Source: Streptomyces sp. SAI-135
GTDB taxonomy: Bacteria; Actinomycetota; Actinomycetes; Streptomycetales; Streptomycetaceae
Assembly (NCBI RefSeq): GCF_029893805.1
Contig: NZ_JARXYP010000002.1
Coordinates: 5,642,001-5,706,000 of the forward strand
Length of the DNA stretch: 64,000 nt
Reading direction: 5' to 3'
A program made the translations under genes and the position numbers. Shown one piece after another: positions 27,674 through 36,862 of the stretch. The notes beneath the pieces were generated by a model that was not told the origin of the DNA, did not search any database, and saw only the letters and a program-made list of their open reading frames with translations. Positions within the stretch are counted from its first letter, which is position 1. The number at the start of each line of letters is the position of its first letter.

Positions 27674-29089
27674 GTGGTCATCCTCTTCGCACTGCTCGCC
27701 CTGACCGTCCTGGTGACGGCCAACTGGTACCTGTGGCGTCGCCTGTTCCGGGACACCACCGGCGGCCCCGGCCGGACCCGCCGCGTGGGCGCGGTGCTCA
27801 TCGGGGGTGGCTGGATCCTGGCGATCGCCGCCCTGGTCGCCGAGCGCACCGGCGCCCCCTTCTGGCTCCAGCGCGTGCTCGCGTGGCCCGGCTTCCTGTG
27901 GCTGGCGCTGTCGATGTACCTGCTGCTGGCGGTCGTGGCGGGAGAGCTCGTACGACCCGTGCTGCGACGTCTCCTCGAACGCCGGGACCGGGGCGCCGAA
28001 CCGGCTGTGACCGCCGTGGCGCATCCGGAGCGGGTGCCGGCGGGAGTGCCGGCCGAGAAGCCGGTAGGCGGCGGATCGGGGCCCGGGGAGCCGCGGAAGC
28101 CGCAGCAGGGCGCAACGGCGTCCGAGGAGCCGCGACAGGGCGGATGGGCGTCCGAGGAGCCGCGCGAGGGCGGATCGGCGTCCGAGCGGTGTCGGGAGCC
28201 GCAGCGGGGCAAGACGGCGTCCGGGGAGCCGCGGGAATCCGGCGTCTCCGCCCTCGTCGCCGCGCCCTCCCGCCGTCTCTTCGTCTCCCGGGTCGTCGCC
28301 GGAGCCGCCGCCGCGGCCGCCGTGGGAACCGTCGGATACGGCACCTACGGCGTCCTGCGCGGGCCCCGGGTCAAGCGGGTCACCGTGCCGCTGGCGAAGC
28401 TCCCGCGCGCGGCGCACGGCTACCGGATCGCGGTGGTCAGCGACATCCACCTGAGCCCGGTGCTGGGCCGTGGTTTCGCCCAGAAGGTCGTCGACACCAT
28501 CAATTCCACCCGGCCCGACCTGATCGCGGTCGTCGGCGACCTGGTCGACGGCAGCGTGCAGAACCTCGGTCCGGCGGCCGCGCCCCTGGCCGGGCTGGAG
28601 GCACGGCACGGCTCGTTCTTCGTCACCGGCAACCACGAGTACTTCTCCGGTGCCGAGCAGTGGGTCGAGGAGGTACGGCGGCTCGGTCTGCGCCCGCTGG
28701 AGAACGACCGCACGGAACTGGCCTGGTTCGACCTCGCCGGCGTCAACGACATCGCCGGCGAGAGCGAGGGCCAGGGCCCCGACTTCGCCAAGGCCCTCGG
28801 CGACCGGGACCCGGCACGCGCGTGCGTGCTCCTCGCCCACCAGCCGGTCCAGATCCACGACGCGGTCGACCACGGCGTCGACCTCCAGCTCTCCGGCCAC
28901 ACCCACGGCGGGCAGCTCTGGCCGGGCAACCTCCTCGCCGAGGCGGCGAACCCGACGGTCGCCGGCCTGGAGCGCTACGGCGACACACAGCTGTACGTCA
29001 GCCGCGGCGCCGGCGCCTGGGGCCCGCCCACGCGCGTGGGAGCCCCGTCGGACATCACGGTGATCGAACTGGCGTCGAAGCGGGCCTGA
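27674..29089 (+). CDS. Membrane-anchored metallophosphoesterase
   Basis: A 471-residue protein with an N-terminal membrane region (about three helices in residues 1-100), a repetitive charged linker (about 115-195, units like EEPRQGGWAS and EEPREGGSAS), another hydrophobic segment near 200-215, and a calcineurin-like phosphoesterase domain. Metal-binding motifs are VVSDIHLS, GDLVDG, GNHEYF and SGHTHGGQLWPGN, all intact. The layout is like YkuE/YaeI-type outward-facing phosphoesterases. The start is GTG at 27674, seven bases after the previous stop. The substrate is unknown, perhaps a lipid-linked phosphate. Confidence 0.88.
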   Translation: MVILFALLALTVLVTANWYLWRRLFRDTTGGPGRTRRVGAVLIGGGWILAIAALVAERTGAPFWLQRVLAWPGFLWLALSMYLLLAVVAGELVRPVLRRLLERRDRGAEPAVTAVAHPERVPAGVPAEKPVGGGSGPGEPRKPQQGATASEEPRQGGWASEEPREGGSASERCREPQRGKTASGEPRESGVSALVAAPSRRLFVSRVVAGAAAAAAVGTVGYGTYGVLRGPRVKRVTVPLAKLPRAAHGYRIAVVSDIHLSPVLGRGFAQKVVDTINSTRPDLIAVVGDLVDGSVQNLGPAAAPLAGLEARHGSFFVTGNHEYFSGAEQWVEEVRRLGLRPLENDRTELAWFDLAGVNDIAGESEGQGPDFAKALGDRDPARACVLLAHQPVQIHDAVDHGVDLQLSGHTHGGQLWPGNLLAEAANPTVAGLERYGDTQLYVSRGAGAWGPPTRVGAPSDITVIELASKRA

Positions 29090-29097
29090 CCGCCCGA

Positions 29098-29120
29098 CGC
29101 TCTCGCAAGCTGTGAGAGCG
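29098..29120 (+). terminator. Hairpin after metallophosphoesterase gene
   Basis: CGCTCTC (29098-29104) pairs exactly with GAGAGCG (29114-29120) across a nine-base loop, nine bases after the stop at 29089. There is no T-run, which is common for GC-rich terminators. The rest of the gap to 29273 holds the next gene's promoter and a GGGAGGG ribosome site; nothing else is recognised. Confidence 0.6.
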
Positions 29121-29273
29121 CTGTGAAACATGGCCGAAACTGCTCGCGGTAACGTCTTCCCCAACTCGACAAATCCCTCTTCCCCGAGGTGAAACACCTG
29201 TGATTAGGTGATCCGCGCCACTAGGGGGTGGCACGTGCATGGGGACCCCAAGGGGTCAGGGGAGGGCAAACCG

Positions 29274-30830
29274 ATGCGTTCGGTTCGCATGCGGATTCTC
29301 GCGACGCTGCTCGTTCTGGGGGTCGTGGGAGTGGGCGGCTGGCAGTTGCTTCCGTCCGACGGGGGGTCGGGCAGGGCGATCAGGGTGGGGACGACCGACG
29401 AGGTCACCGCACTCGATCCGGCCGGTGCCTACGACGCCGGTTCGTGGGCGCTGTTCAACAATGTTTTCCAGTCACTGCTGGCCTTCGAGCCGGGCAGTGT
29501 CACACCCGTCCCGGACGCGGCCGAGAGCTGCGGCTTCGTGGGCAGTGATCTGCGCACGTACCGCTGTGTGCTGCGCGAGGGGCTGAAGTTCCCGAGCGGC
29601 CGCGAGATGACCGCCAAGGACGTCAAGTACTCCTTCGACCGGGTCAAGAAGATCAACTCCGATGTCGGGCCGGCCACGCTGCTGGACACCCTGGCGTCGG
29701 TCGGCGCCAGTGGCCGCACGGTCACCTTCCGGCTCTCCTCGCCCGACGCGACCTTCCCGTTCAAGGTGGCCACGGGCGCCGGCGCCATCGTCGACAGCAC
29801 CAAGTACCCCGCCGCCGCCCTGCGCACCGACAACGGCGTCGACGGCACCGGCCCGTACGAGCTGACGTCGTACACCAAGGGGAAGAAGGCGGTCCTCGCG
29901 CCCAACGGCGACTACAAGGGCGAGATCAAGAGCACCGGCCGCCCGGTCGAACTCGACTACTACGGCGACTCGAACAAGCTGGCCGACGCCTGGAAGGCCA
30001 AGCAGCTCGACGTCGCCTACCGCCAGCTGCCGCCGGACGTCCTCGCCGGGCTCAACCCGAGCGACCCCGGCCAGCGGGTCTCGGAGGCCGACAGCTCCGA
30101 GGTCCGCAACCTCTACCTCAACACCCGCGCGGGCAAGCCGCTGCACGAGGTCAAGGTGCGTCAGGCCATGGCCTGGCTGATCAACCGCGAGCAGCTGGCG
30201 GCCTCGGTGTACGAGGGGACCGTCGACCCGCTCTACTCGCTGATCCCGGCCGGCATCACCGGCCACACCACGTCGTTCTTCGACGAGTACTCGGAGCCGA
30301 ACGTCAAGAAGGCCCGCGCCCTGCTCGCGGAGGCCGGTGTGAGCACGCCGGTCAGCTTCACCTACGGCTACGGCCTGACCAGCGGTTCCGCCGCCGCGGA
30401 GGCCAAGGAGATCAAGAAGCAGCTGGAGGCGAGCGGCCTGTTCAAGGTGACGCTCAAGGGCTACGAGTGGACCGACTTCCAAAAGCGCTGGGCCACCGGG
30501 AAGCTGGACGCCTACGCGGTCGGCTGGGTGGCCGACTACCCCGACCCGGACACCTACGGCTCCCCACTGGTCGGCACCGACGGCACCATGAACACCGGCT
30601 ACAGCAGCCACGAGGTCGACCGTCTGATTCAGGACAGCCAGCGCTTCGCCGACCGCGGCGAGGCCGAGCGGGACTTCCGCGACGTCCAGGCGTCGGTCGC
30701 CCGCGATGTCCCGGTCATCCCCCTGTGGCAGGCCAAGGAGTACGTCGTGACCAGCGAGGACGTCGGCGGCGGCCAATACCTCTCGGACGGCACCGGGGTC
30801 TTCAGGCTCTGGCGCCTCAACTGGCTCTGA
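29274..30830 (+). CDS. Family 5 ABC substrate-binding protein (peptide/nickel type), orphan
   Basis: ATG at 29274 after GGGAGGGCAAACCG; 518 residues. An N-terminal hydrophobic helix (ILATLLVLGVVGVGGWQLL) anchors or exports it. There is no lipobox cysteine, unlike most Gram-positive binding proteins. The body follows the oligopeptide/dipeptide-binding family: LREGLKFPSGREMTAKDVKYSFDRV, DGTGPYEL, VRQAMAWLINREQLA and VPVIPLWQAKEYVV. No ABC permease or ATPase genes lie nearby, so it either works with a distant transporter or has another role. Ligand unknown. Confidence 0.87.
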   Translation: MRSVRMRILATLLVLGVVGVGGWQLLPSDGGSGRAIRVGTTDEVTALDPAGAYDAGSWALFNNVFQSLLAFEPGSVTPVPDAAESCGFVGSDLRTYRCVLREGLKFPSGREMTAKDVKYSFDRVKKINSDVGPATLLDTLASVGASGRTVTFRLSSPDATFPFKVATGAGAIVDSTKYPAAALRTDNGVDGTGPYELTSYTKGKKAVLAPNGDYKGEIKSTGRPVELDYYGDSNKLADAWKAKQLDVAYRQLPPDVLAGLNPSDPGQRVSEADSSEVRNLYLNTRAGKPLHEVKVRQAMAWLINREQLAASVYEGTVDPLYSLIPAGITGHTTSFFDEYSEPNVKKARALLAEAGVSTPVSFTYGYGLTSGSAAAEAKEIKKQLEASGLFKVTLKGYEWTDFQKRWATGKLDAYAVGWVADYPDPDTYGSPLVGTDGTMNTGYSSHEVDRLIQDSQRFADRGEAERDFRDVQASVARDVPVIPLWQAKEYVVTSEDVGGGQYLSDGTGVFRLWRLNWL

Positions 30831-30951
30831 CCCGAAGCCATCACGCCGTGTCCCACGCGTTTTCGTGGAACGGACATTCGCCCGCGTGACGCGGGGCAGC
30901 CACTCGACACAGCACCATGTGACGGAGGTGTGCGCGGGGTGAGGAGCAATC

Positions 30952-31350
30952 GTGCTGAGACGCAACTCCTTCCGGTTGCCCCGGCATCCGGCTTCCGTCG
31001 GCCTCGCCCGGCGCCGGGTCCGGGACCATCTGGCCGACTGGGGGCACGGTCCGGATGATCCGGCGCTGGCCGACGCCGTCCTGCTGGTGTCGGAGCTGGC
31101 CACCAACGTCGTGCGCCACGGGCCGCTCCTGGAGCGGGAGTTCGAGGTCGCGGTGACAGCCCTCGCGGACGGCTCCTGTCTCATAGAGGTCTCCGACGAG
31201 GGCCGGCTTGAGCCCCGGCTGCGGGTGGTGGGCCAGTCCGACGAGACCGGCCGCGGGCTGCACCTGGTGGAGAACGTCGCCGCCGCGTGGGGCGTGTGGA
31301 GCCGCGGCCCGCACGGCAAGACCGTATGGGCCCTGGTGCCGGCCGGGTGA
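30952..31350 (+). CDS. RsbW-like anti-sigma/ATP-binding regulatory protein (HATPase)
   Basis: A 132-residue single-domain GHKL ATPase. The N-box is ELATNVVRHG, followed by EVSDEG and the GRGLHLVENVAAAWGV block. Streptomyces has many such proteins, which act as serine kinases or anti-sigma factors for SigB-like regulators. GTG at 30952 follows GAGGAGCAATC. It stands alone between the orphan binding protein and the convergent histidine kinase. The 121-base gap upstream includes a small CCACG/CGTGG hairpin near 30850. The partner anti-anti-sigma protein is not in the window. Confidence 0.85.
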   Translation: MLRRNSFRLPRHPASVGLARRRVRDHLADWGHGPDDPALADAVLLVSELATNVVRHGPLLEREFEVAVTALADGSCLIEVSDEGRLEPRLRVVGQSDETGRGLHLVENVAAAWGVWSRGPHGKTVWALVPAG

Positions 31351-31368
31351 GCGGTCGCGGGCGTGGCG

Positions 31369-32823
31369 TCACTGCTTCGCGCACGCCCGTACCGGCAGGG
31401 TGACCGTCACCGCCAGCCCCTCGCCCGGCGCCGTGCGCACCGCCACCTCGCCACCGTGGGCGCGGACCACCCCCTGCACGATCGCCAGGCCGAGGCCGCT
31501 GCCGGCGCCGCCGCCGACCCGGAAGAACCGGTCGAAGACACGCGCCGCGTCCTCCTCACCGAGCCCCGGCCCCTTGTCCGCGACACACAGCCGTACGACC
31601 CCGTCCTCGCGCTCCAGCCCGAGCCGCACCGGCACCTCGGCGGGCGTGTGCGTACGCACGTTGCCCACCAGGTTGCCCAGGACCTGTCTGAGCCCCGACT
31701 CGTCGGCCCGCACCAGCAGGGCGCCCTCGGCGGCGACCTCGACGGGCCGCTCGGGCTGCTGCACGCGCAGGTCCTCGGCCGCGTCCCGCACCAGCCGGCT
31801 CAGGTCGACGTTCCTGAAGCGCAGTTCGGGCTGCTGGTCCAGGCGGGCGAGGGTGAGCAGCTCGTCGACGAGCCGTCCCATCCGGTCGGTCTCCGCCAGG
31901 ACCCGGGTCCAGGCCCGCTTCCGCTCGTCCGGGTCCGAGAGCATGCCCTTGTCGTACAGCTGGAGGTAGCCGCGTATCGCGGACAGCGGGGTGCGCAGCT
32001 CGTGCGAGGCGTCGGCGACGAAGCTGCGCAGCTGGGCCGCGCTGCGCTCGCGCGTACGGTACGCCGACTCGACCTGGTGGAGCATGGAGTTCAGGGCGAC
32101 CCGCAGCTGCTCGACCTCCAGGGTGGCCTCGCAGCTGGAGGGGATGCGGCGGGTCAGATCGCCCTCGGCGATGGCCGACGAGGTCTCCACCATGTCCTCC
32201 AGCGGCCGCATCCGGCGCCGGACGCTGAACATCGTCAGACAGGCCAGCAGGGCGAGCAGCAGGCTGCCGATCGCGAGGTCGAGCTTGACGGCCTTGGCGA
32301 CGCCCTGGTGCAGGACGTCGGTGGGGGCGGCGAGCAGCGCGTACGAGCCGTCGCCGAGCCGGGCGGCGGTGGCGCGGTAGGCGGAGCCGTCCATGGTGAC
32401 GTCGTGCGGCTCGGAGTCGGCGGCGAGCGCGCGCGGGTCGCCCGCGGCCTCGGCCAGGTCCCGCTGGGACTCGCTCGGTTCGAAGCCGAGGATCCCGATC
32501 GGTTCGCCCCGGGCGTCGACGGCCGTGAAGACGGTCTCCGCCGAGCGCTCCTCGTCCTGGTGCGCGGGCATGAGCCGGTCACGGACGAAGCTCAGCATGC
32601 TCAGCGAGTCGATCTCGCGCAGGGTGAGCTGCGAACCGCCCAGGGAGTCGCGGGTCTTGATGAGCTCGCTGTCGATCTGGTCGAGCAGGTAGTACCGCAT
32701 GCCCATCACACTCACGGCGGTCGCCGCGACGATGCCGATCGCGAGCAGCGCCACATTGGCCAGGGTCAGCTTGCCGCGCAGCGAGCGGATGCCCGGTCGG
32801 CGACGCGGCGGGCGCAGCCTCAT
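31369..32823 (-). CDS. Sensor histidine kinase
   Basis: A 484-residue membrane kinase. It has a first transmembrane helix at about 20-42, a periplasmic-side sensor region to about 180, a second helix (LDLAIGSLLLALLACLTMF), then a HAMP domain, the phospho-acceptor in FVADASHELRTPLSAIRG, and an ATPase domain with N-box LVGNVRTH, G1 VADKGPGLG and G2 GAGSGLGLAIV. Its ATG overlaps the response regulator stop by four bases (ATGA at 32823-32820), so the pair is translationally coupled. The layout is typical of OmpR-type Streptomyces two-component systems. The signal is unknown. Confidence 0.93.
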   Translation of the reverse strand: MRLRPPRRRPGIRSLRGKLTLANVALLAIGIVAATAVSVMGMRYYLLDQIDSELIKTRDSLGGSQLTLREIDSLSMLSFVRDRLMPAHQDEERSAETVFTAVDARGEPIGILGFEPSESQRDLAEAAGDPRALAADSEPHDVTMDGSAYRATAARLGDGSYALLAAPTDVLHQGVAKAVKLDLAIGSLLLALLACLTMFSVRRRMRPLEDMVETSSAIAEGDLTRRIPSSCEATLEVEQLRVALNSMLHQVESAYRTRERSAAQLRSFVADASHELRTPLSAIRGYLQLYDKGMLSDPDERKRAWTRVLAETDRMGRLVDELLTLARLDQQPELRFRNVDLSRLVRDAAEDLRVQQPERPVEVAAEGALLVRADESGLRQVLGNLVGNVRTHTPAEVPVRLGLEREDGVVRLCVADKGPGLGEEDAARVFDRFFRVGGGAGSGLGLAIVQGVVRAHGGEVAVRTAPGEGLAVTVTLPVRACAKQ

Positions 32824-33521
32824 GCGAGCCCGTATCCGACGCCCCGCCTGGTGGTGATCACCGGCGGTCCCAGGGCGTCCAGCTTGCGCCGCAGATAGCT
32901 GATGTAGGTCTCGACGACGGTCGACTCGGGCGGGGTGTGCTCGTACTGCCAGACGTGGCGCAGGAGTTGTTCCTTGGGGACGATCCGGCCGCCGTTGCGC
33001 ACCAGGAAGCGCAGCAGCGCGTACTCGGTGGGGGTGAGCTGGACCGTGCGGCCGTCGCGGTGCACCGAGTACGTCGTCTCGTCCAGCTCCAGGTCGCCGT
33101 AGCGCAGGGGCGGGCGCTGCGGCAGGACGTCGGCGGGGCGGGTGCGGCGCAGGACGGCGGTGATCCTGGCGACGACCTCGTCGATGTTGAACGGCTTGGT
33201 GATGTAGTCGTCGCCGAAGCCGAGGGCGCCGACGATCTCGGCGGGGGAGTCCCGCGCGGTGAGGAAGACCAGGGCCAGGTCGGGCCGCCGCTCGCGCAGC
33301 TCACGGCCGAGGGCGCGGCCGTCGCCGTCGGGCAGCATGACGTCGAGCAGGGCCGCGTCCGGGCGGGTGCGGTCGGTGAGCGCGAGCGCCTCGCGGACGG
33401 AGCCCGCGACCATCACCTCGAACCGGTGGTAGCGCAGGGCGATGGCGAGGACGTCGGCGATGCTCTCCTCGTCCTCCACCACCAGCACGGTCCCCGGACT
33501 TCTCGTCTCTCCCCCAGCCAT
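32820..33521 (-). CDS. OmpR-family response regulator
   Basis: A 233-residue regulator with a receiver domain (phospho-acceptor Asp in ALLDVMLPDGDG, switch Thr in LTARD, Lys in ITKPF) and a winged-helix DNA-binding domain (about 135-230, LTPTEYALLRFLVRNGGRIVPKEQLL, VVETYISYLRRKL). It is first in the two-gene operon with the kinase. It is divergent from the MMPL exporter with 157 bases between starts. Control of that exporter by this regulator is plausible from position but not shown by a recognisable operator. Confidence 0.93.
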   Translation of the reverse strand: MAGGETRSPGTVLVVEDEESIADVLAIALRYHRFEVMVAGSVREALALTDRTRPDAALLDVMLPDGDGRALGRELRERRPDLALVFLTARDSPAEIVGALGFGDDYITKPFNIDEVVARITAVLRRTRPADVLPQRPPLRYGDLELDETTYSVHRDGRTVQLTPTEYALLRFLVRNGGRIVPKEQLLRHVWQYEHTPPESTVVETYISYLRRKLDALGPPVITTRRGVGYGLA

Positions 33522-33678
33522 GCCCCCAGTATCGGCCTGGCCACTGACAGTCGGGCCGGTTCGCCCTTTGGAGTTCCTTGAGAGTCATGGGGTTCGCGTG
33601 TCCACGCGCGCGTGCCGCCGCCAATCCTGTTGCGAGGACCTGGGGGACCGACCGAAGACCGATTGGGGAGTGTGGAGC

Positions 33679-36108
33679 GTGGCGGTATTGGCACGCTGGT
33701 GCTATCGGCACCGGCTGGTGGTCCTGTTGCTGTGGGTGGGGGCGTTGTTCGGGCTGGGCTTCTCGGCCTCGACGGCGGGCACGAACTACGCGAACGTGTT
33801 CTCCCTCCCCGACACGGACTCCAAGAGCGCGTACGACCTGATGGAGAAGGCCTTCCCGAACACCTCCGGGGACACCGACACGGTGGTCTGGAAGGTCGAC
33901 GAGGGCTCGGTGCGGGACCAGGCGGTGCAGGACCGGATCCGGCCCGCGCTGGACGACATGGCGAAGATGCCGGGCGTCGGGGCGGTGACCAGTCCCTACG
34001 ACGCCCGGGGAGCCGCGCAGATCAGCCGGGACGGCACGATCGCGTACGCCCAGGTGACCTTCGTCAAGCGGGCGAACGAGGTGCCCAAGGAACTCGTCCA
34101 GGACGTCGTCGACACCGCGCAGAAGGCCGAGCGGACCGGCCTCCAGGTGGACCTGGGCGGTCAGGCGATCCAGCGTGTGCAGGAGCCGCCGCAGGGCCTG
34201 TCGGAGGCGGTCGGCATCATCGCGGCGGCGGTCGTGCTGTTCCTGGCGTTCGGCTCGTTCTTCGCCATGACGCTGCCGATCGCGATCGCCGTCTTCGGCG
34301 TGGGCACGGGCCTGTTCGCCACCCAACTGCTCAGCCACACCACCGACGTCCCCGACATCGCCCCGCTGCTGGCCTCCCTGATCGGCCTCGGCGTCGGCAT
34401 CGACTACGCGCTGTTCATCGTCACCCGGCACCGCAAGGGCATCCAGCGGGGCCTGGACCCCGAGGAGGCGGCGGTCACCGCCCTCAACACCTCGGGCCGG
34501 GCGGTACTGTTCGCGGGCGGTACGGTCTGCATCGCGCTCGCCGGCATGCTGGTGACGCGACTGCGCTTCCTGGACGGCGTCGTGATCGGCACCTCGCTGA
34601 CTGTGGTGCTGAGCGTCCTGGCCGCAACAACCCTTCTGCCGGCCCTCCTGGGCCTCCTCGGCCCGCGGGTGCTCAGCCGCCGCCAGCGGCGCAGGCTGGC
34701 CGCTGAGGGACCCGAGCCCGAGGGCGCCTCGGGTCTCGCCGCCCGCTGGTCGACGGTCGTCGAGAAGCGCCCGCGCAGGACCGCCGCGCTCGCCCTGGTC
34801 TTCATGGCCGTGCTGGCCGTTCCGGTGCTGTCGCTGCGCCTCGGCGCCACCGACCAGGGCAACGACGACGCCTCGACGACCACCAGGCAGGCGTACGACC
34901 TGCTCGCCGAGGGCTTCGGACCGGGCTTCAACGGACCGCTCCAGGTGGTCACCGAGGGCGGTGAGACGAGTGCCCTGGTCAAGGGGCTCGAGGACACGCC
35001 CGGCGTCGCGCGGGTCGCCGCGCTGCCGCCCGCCCGGGGGGTCACCGTCATCCAGGTCGTGCCGACGACCTCACCGCAGTCCGTGGAGACGGACCGGCTC
35101 ATCGACCGGCTGCGGGACGACGTAATCCCCTCGGCCGGGGTGAAGGCGCACGTCGGAGGGGTGACGGCCGTTTCGAAGGACTTCTCGGCCGTCACCGGCG
35201 ACCGTCTGCCGCTGTTCATCGCGACGATCATCGGACTCGGCTTCCTGCTCCTGCTGGTCGCCTTCCGGTCGCTGGTGGTGCCGCTGACGGCCGCCCTGAT
35301 GAACCTGATCGCCGCCGCGGCGTCCTTCGGCGTCCTGGTCGCGATCTTCCAGTGGGGCTGGGGACTGGAGCTGCTGGGTCTCGGCAAGGAGGGCCCGATC
35401 AACGCCTTCCTGCCGGTCATCATGCTGTCCCTGCTGTTCGGGCTCTCGATGGACTACCAGGTCTTCCTGGTGAGCCGCATGCACGAGGAGTGGGTGCACA
35501 CACGCGACAACGCGCGCGCGGTGCGCGTCGGCCTCGCCGAGACCAGCCGGGTCATCAACTCCGCCGCCCTGATCATGGTCTGCGTGTTCATGGCGTTCGT
35601 CCTCAGCGGCGACTCGGGCGCCGCCATGGCGGGCGTCGGACTCGCCGCGGCGGTCGCCCTGGACGCGTTCATCCTGCGCACCGCCCTGGTGCCGGCCGCG
35701 ATGCATCTGCTCGGCGACTCCAACTGGTGGCTGCCCAAGGGGCTGGAGAAGCGGCTGCCGCACCTGGCGGTGGAGCCGAAGGAGGAGGCAGTGGCAGCGG
35801 CACCTGCGGCCGAGACCCGCACGGACGGTGGCCCGGCGTCGGCCGTCCACGGCTTCGTCCGTACGCCGGAGGGGGAGCCCGTGGCGGGCGCCGCCGTCAC
35901 GCTGCTGACGGGCGGGGGGCGTCAGCTGGACCGGGTGGAGTCACTGGCCGACGGCTCGTACATCGTCTCGGTCCCGGAGCCGGGGACGTACCTGCTGGCG
36001 GCCACGGCCCCCACGCACGGCTCGCGCGCGCGGCACGTCGTCGTGGGGGAGGGACCGCTGGTGTACGACGTCGAACTGGCCGAGGGCGAGGTCGACGCCG
36101 TCAACTGA
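33679..36108 (+). CDS. MMPL/RND family transporter with C-terminal Ig-like (CnaB-type) domain
   Basis: GTG at 33679 has GGGGAG eight bases upstream; 809 residues. It has two RND-like halves, each with a loop domain then a block of helices, and the charged intramembrane motifs GLGVGIDYALFIVTRHRKG (first half) and LFGLSMDYQVFLVSRMHEEW (second half). MMPL proteins export lipids or other lipophilic compounds. After the last helix, the final ~90 residues form a separate domain (VHGFVRTPEGEPVAGAAVTLL, ADGSYIVSVPEPGTYLLAA), the signature of carboxypeptidase-regulatory/CnaB folds. A convergent TetR gene ends five bases downstream. Confidence 0.9.
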   Translation: MAVLARWCYRHRLVVLLLWVGALFGLGFSASTAGTNYANVFSLPDTDSKSAYDLMEKAFPNTSGDTDTVVWKVDEGSVRDQAVQDRIRPALDDMAKMPGVGAVTSPYDARGAAQISRDGTIAYAQVTFVKRANEVPKELVQDVVDTAQKAERTGLQVDLGGQAIQRVQEPPQGLSEAVGIIAAAVVLFLAFGSFFAMTLPIAIAVFGVGTGLFATQLLSHTTDVPDIAPLLASLIGLGVGIDYALFIVTRHRKGIQRGLDPEEAAVTALNTSGRAVLFAGGTVCIALAGMLVTRLRFLDGVVIGTSLTVVLSVLAATTLLPALLGLLGPRVLSRRQRRRLAAEGPEPEGASGLAARWSTVVEKRPRRTAALALVFMAVLAVPVLSLRLGATDQGNDDASTTTRQAYDLLAEGFGPGFNGPLQVVTEGGETSALVKGLEDTPGVARVAALPPARGVTVIQVVPTTSPQSVETDRLIDRLRDDVIPSAGVKAHVGGVTAVSKDFSAVTGDRLPLFIATIIGLGFLLLLVAFRSLVVPLTAALMNLIAAAASFGVLVAIFQWGWGLELLGLGKEGPINAFLPVIMLSLLFGLSMDYQVFLVSRMHEEWVHTRDNARAVRVGLAETSRVINSAALIMVCVFMAFVLSGDSGAAMAGVGLAAAVALDAFILRTALVPAAMHLLGDSNWWLPKGLEKRLPHLAVEPKEEAVAAAPAAETRTDGGPASAVHGFVRTPEGEPVAGAAVTLLTGGGRQLDRVESLADGSYIVSVPEPGTYLLAATAPTHGSRARHVVVGEGPLVYDVELAEGEVDAVN

Positions 36109-36113
36109 GGTGA

Positions 36114-36851
36114 CTAGGGCTTCCTGCCGGGGTCCGGGATCACCTTGGTCATTCCCGGCAGGAAGTCCGTGAACAGCTCGTGCACCTCCCGCACGAGCGG
36201 CCTGAGCACCCGGAAGCGGGCCAGCGACACGCCCCTCGCGGTGAGCCGGGCACCGCGCTCCGCGAGCCGGTAACTGCGCTCACGGCCCTCCGTGCGGTCG
36301 AAGATCCAGTACAGGACGAGTCCCATCTGGGACAGCCACATCAACTCGGGCAGGATGTCCCGCAGTTCCTCGGGCACCTTCGTCTTCGTCGCCCCCCGCA
36401 GCACCTCCCGGTGGACGGCGATCGCCTCCACGCGCGCGTGCTCCGACTCGGGCGAGAAGGGACTGAGCGGGCTGTCGGGGTCGGCGGCGTTCTTGAAGAA
36501 CTGCACCGCGAACTCGTGGTAGGGCTGCGCGATGTCCAGCCAGACCTTCAGCACGCCCGCGAGCCGTGCCTCCAGGTCGCTCTCGCGGGCCAGCACCTCC
36601 CGGACCGCCACCTGGTGCTCGGCGGCGATCCGGTCGTAGAAGCCCTGGATCAGGTGTTCCTTGCCGGCGAAGTAGTAGTACGCGTTGCCCACGGAGACGC
36701 CGGCCTCCTGGGCGATGGCCCGCATGGTGGTCTTGTCGTACCCCCGCTCCTGGAACAGCCGCATGGCCGTCTCCAGGATCAGCGCGCGAGTCTGTTCGGA
36801 CTTGGTGGACGGCGCGGAGCCCTCTTCGGGGCCTTCGTTCTTGGCGGGCAC
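36114..36851 (-). CDS. TetR/AcrR family regulator
   Basis: GTG at 36851, 245 residues. The N-terminal helix-turn-helix is MRLFQERGYDKTTMRAIAQEAGVSVGNAYYYFAGKEHLI, followed by an all-helical ligand domain. It is the last gene of a minus-strand operon with a small membrane protein and a DCC-type oxidoreductase; the gap to the latter is 11 bases. Two TTGAAC/GTTCAA palindromes sit in the promoter of that operon and are the likely target of this protein. The adjacent convergent MMPL gene might also be a target, but no copy of the palindrome lies before it. Confidence 0.9.
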   Translation of the reverse strand: MPAKNEGPEEGSAPSTKSEQTRALILETAMRLFQERGYDKTTMRAIAQEAGVSVGNAYYYFAGKEHLIQGFYDRIAAEHQVAVREVLARESDLEARLAGVLKVWLDIAQPYHEFAVQFFKNAADPDSPLSPFSPESEHARVEAIAVHREVLRGATKTKVPEELRDILPELMWLSQMGLVLYWIFDRTEGRERSYRLAERGARLTARGVSLARFRVLRPLVREVHELFTDFLPGMTKVIPDPGRKP

Positions 36852-36862
36852 AACAAGAGAGC

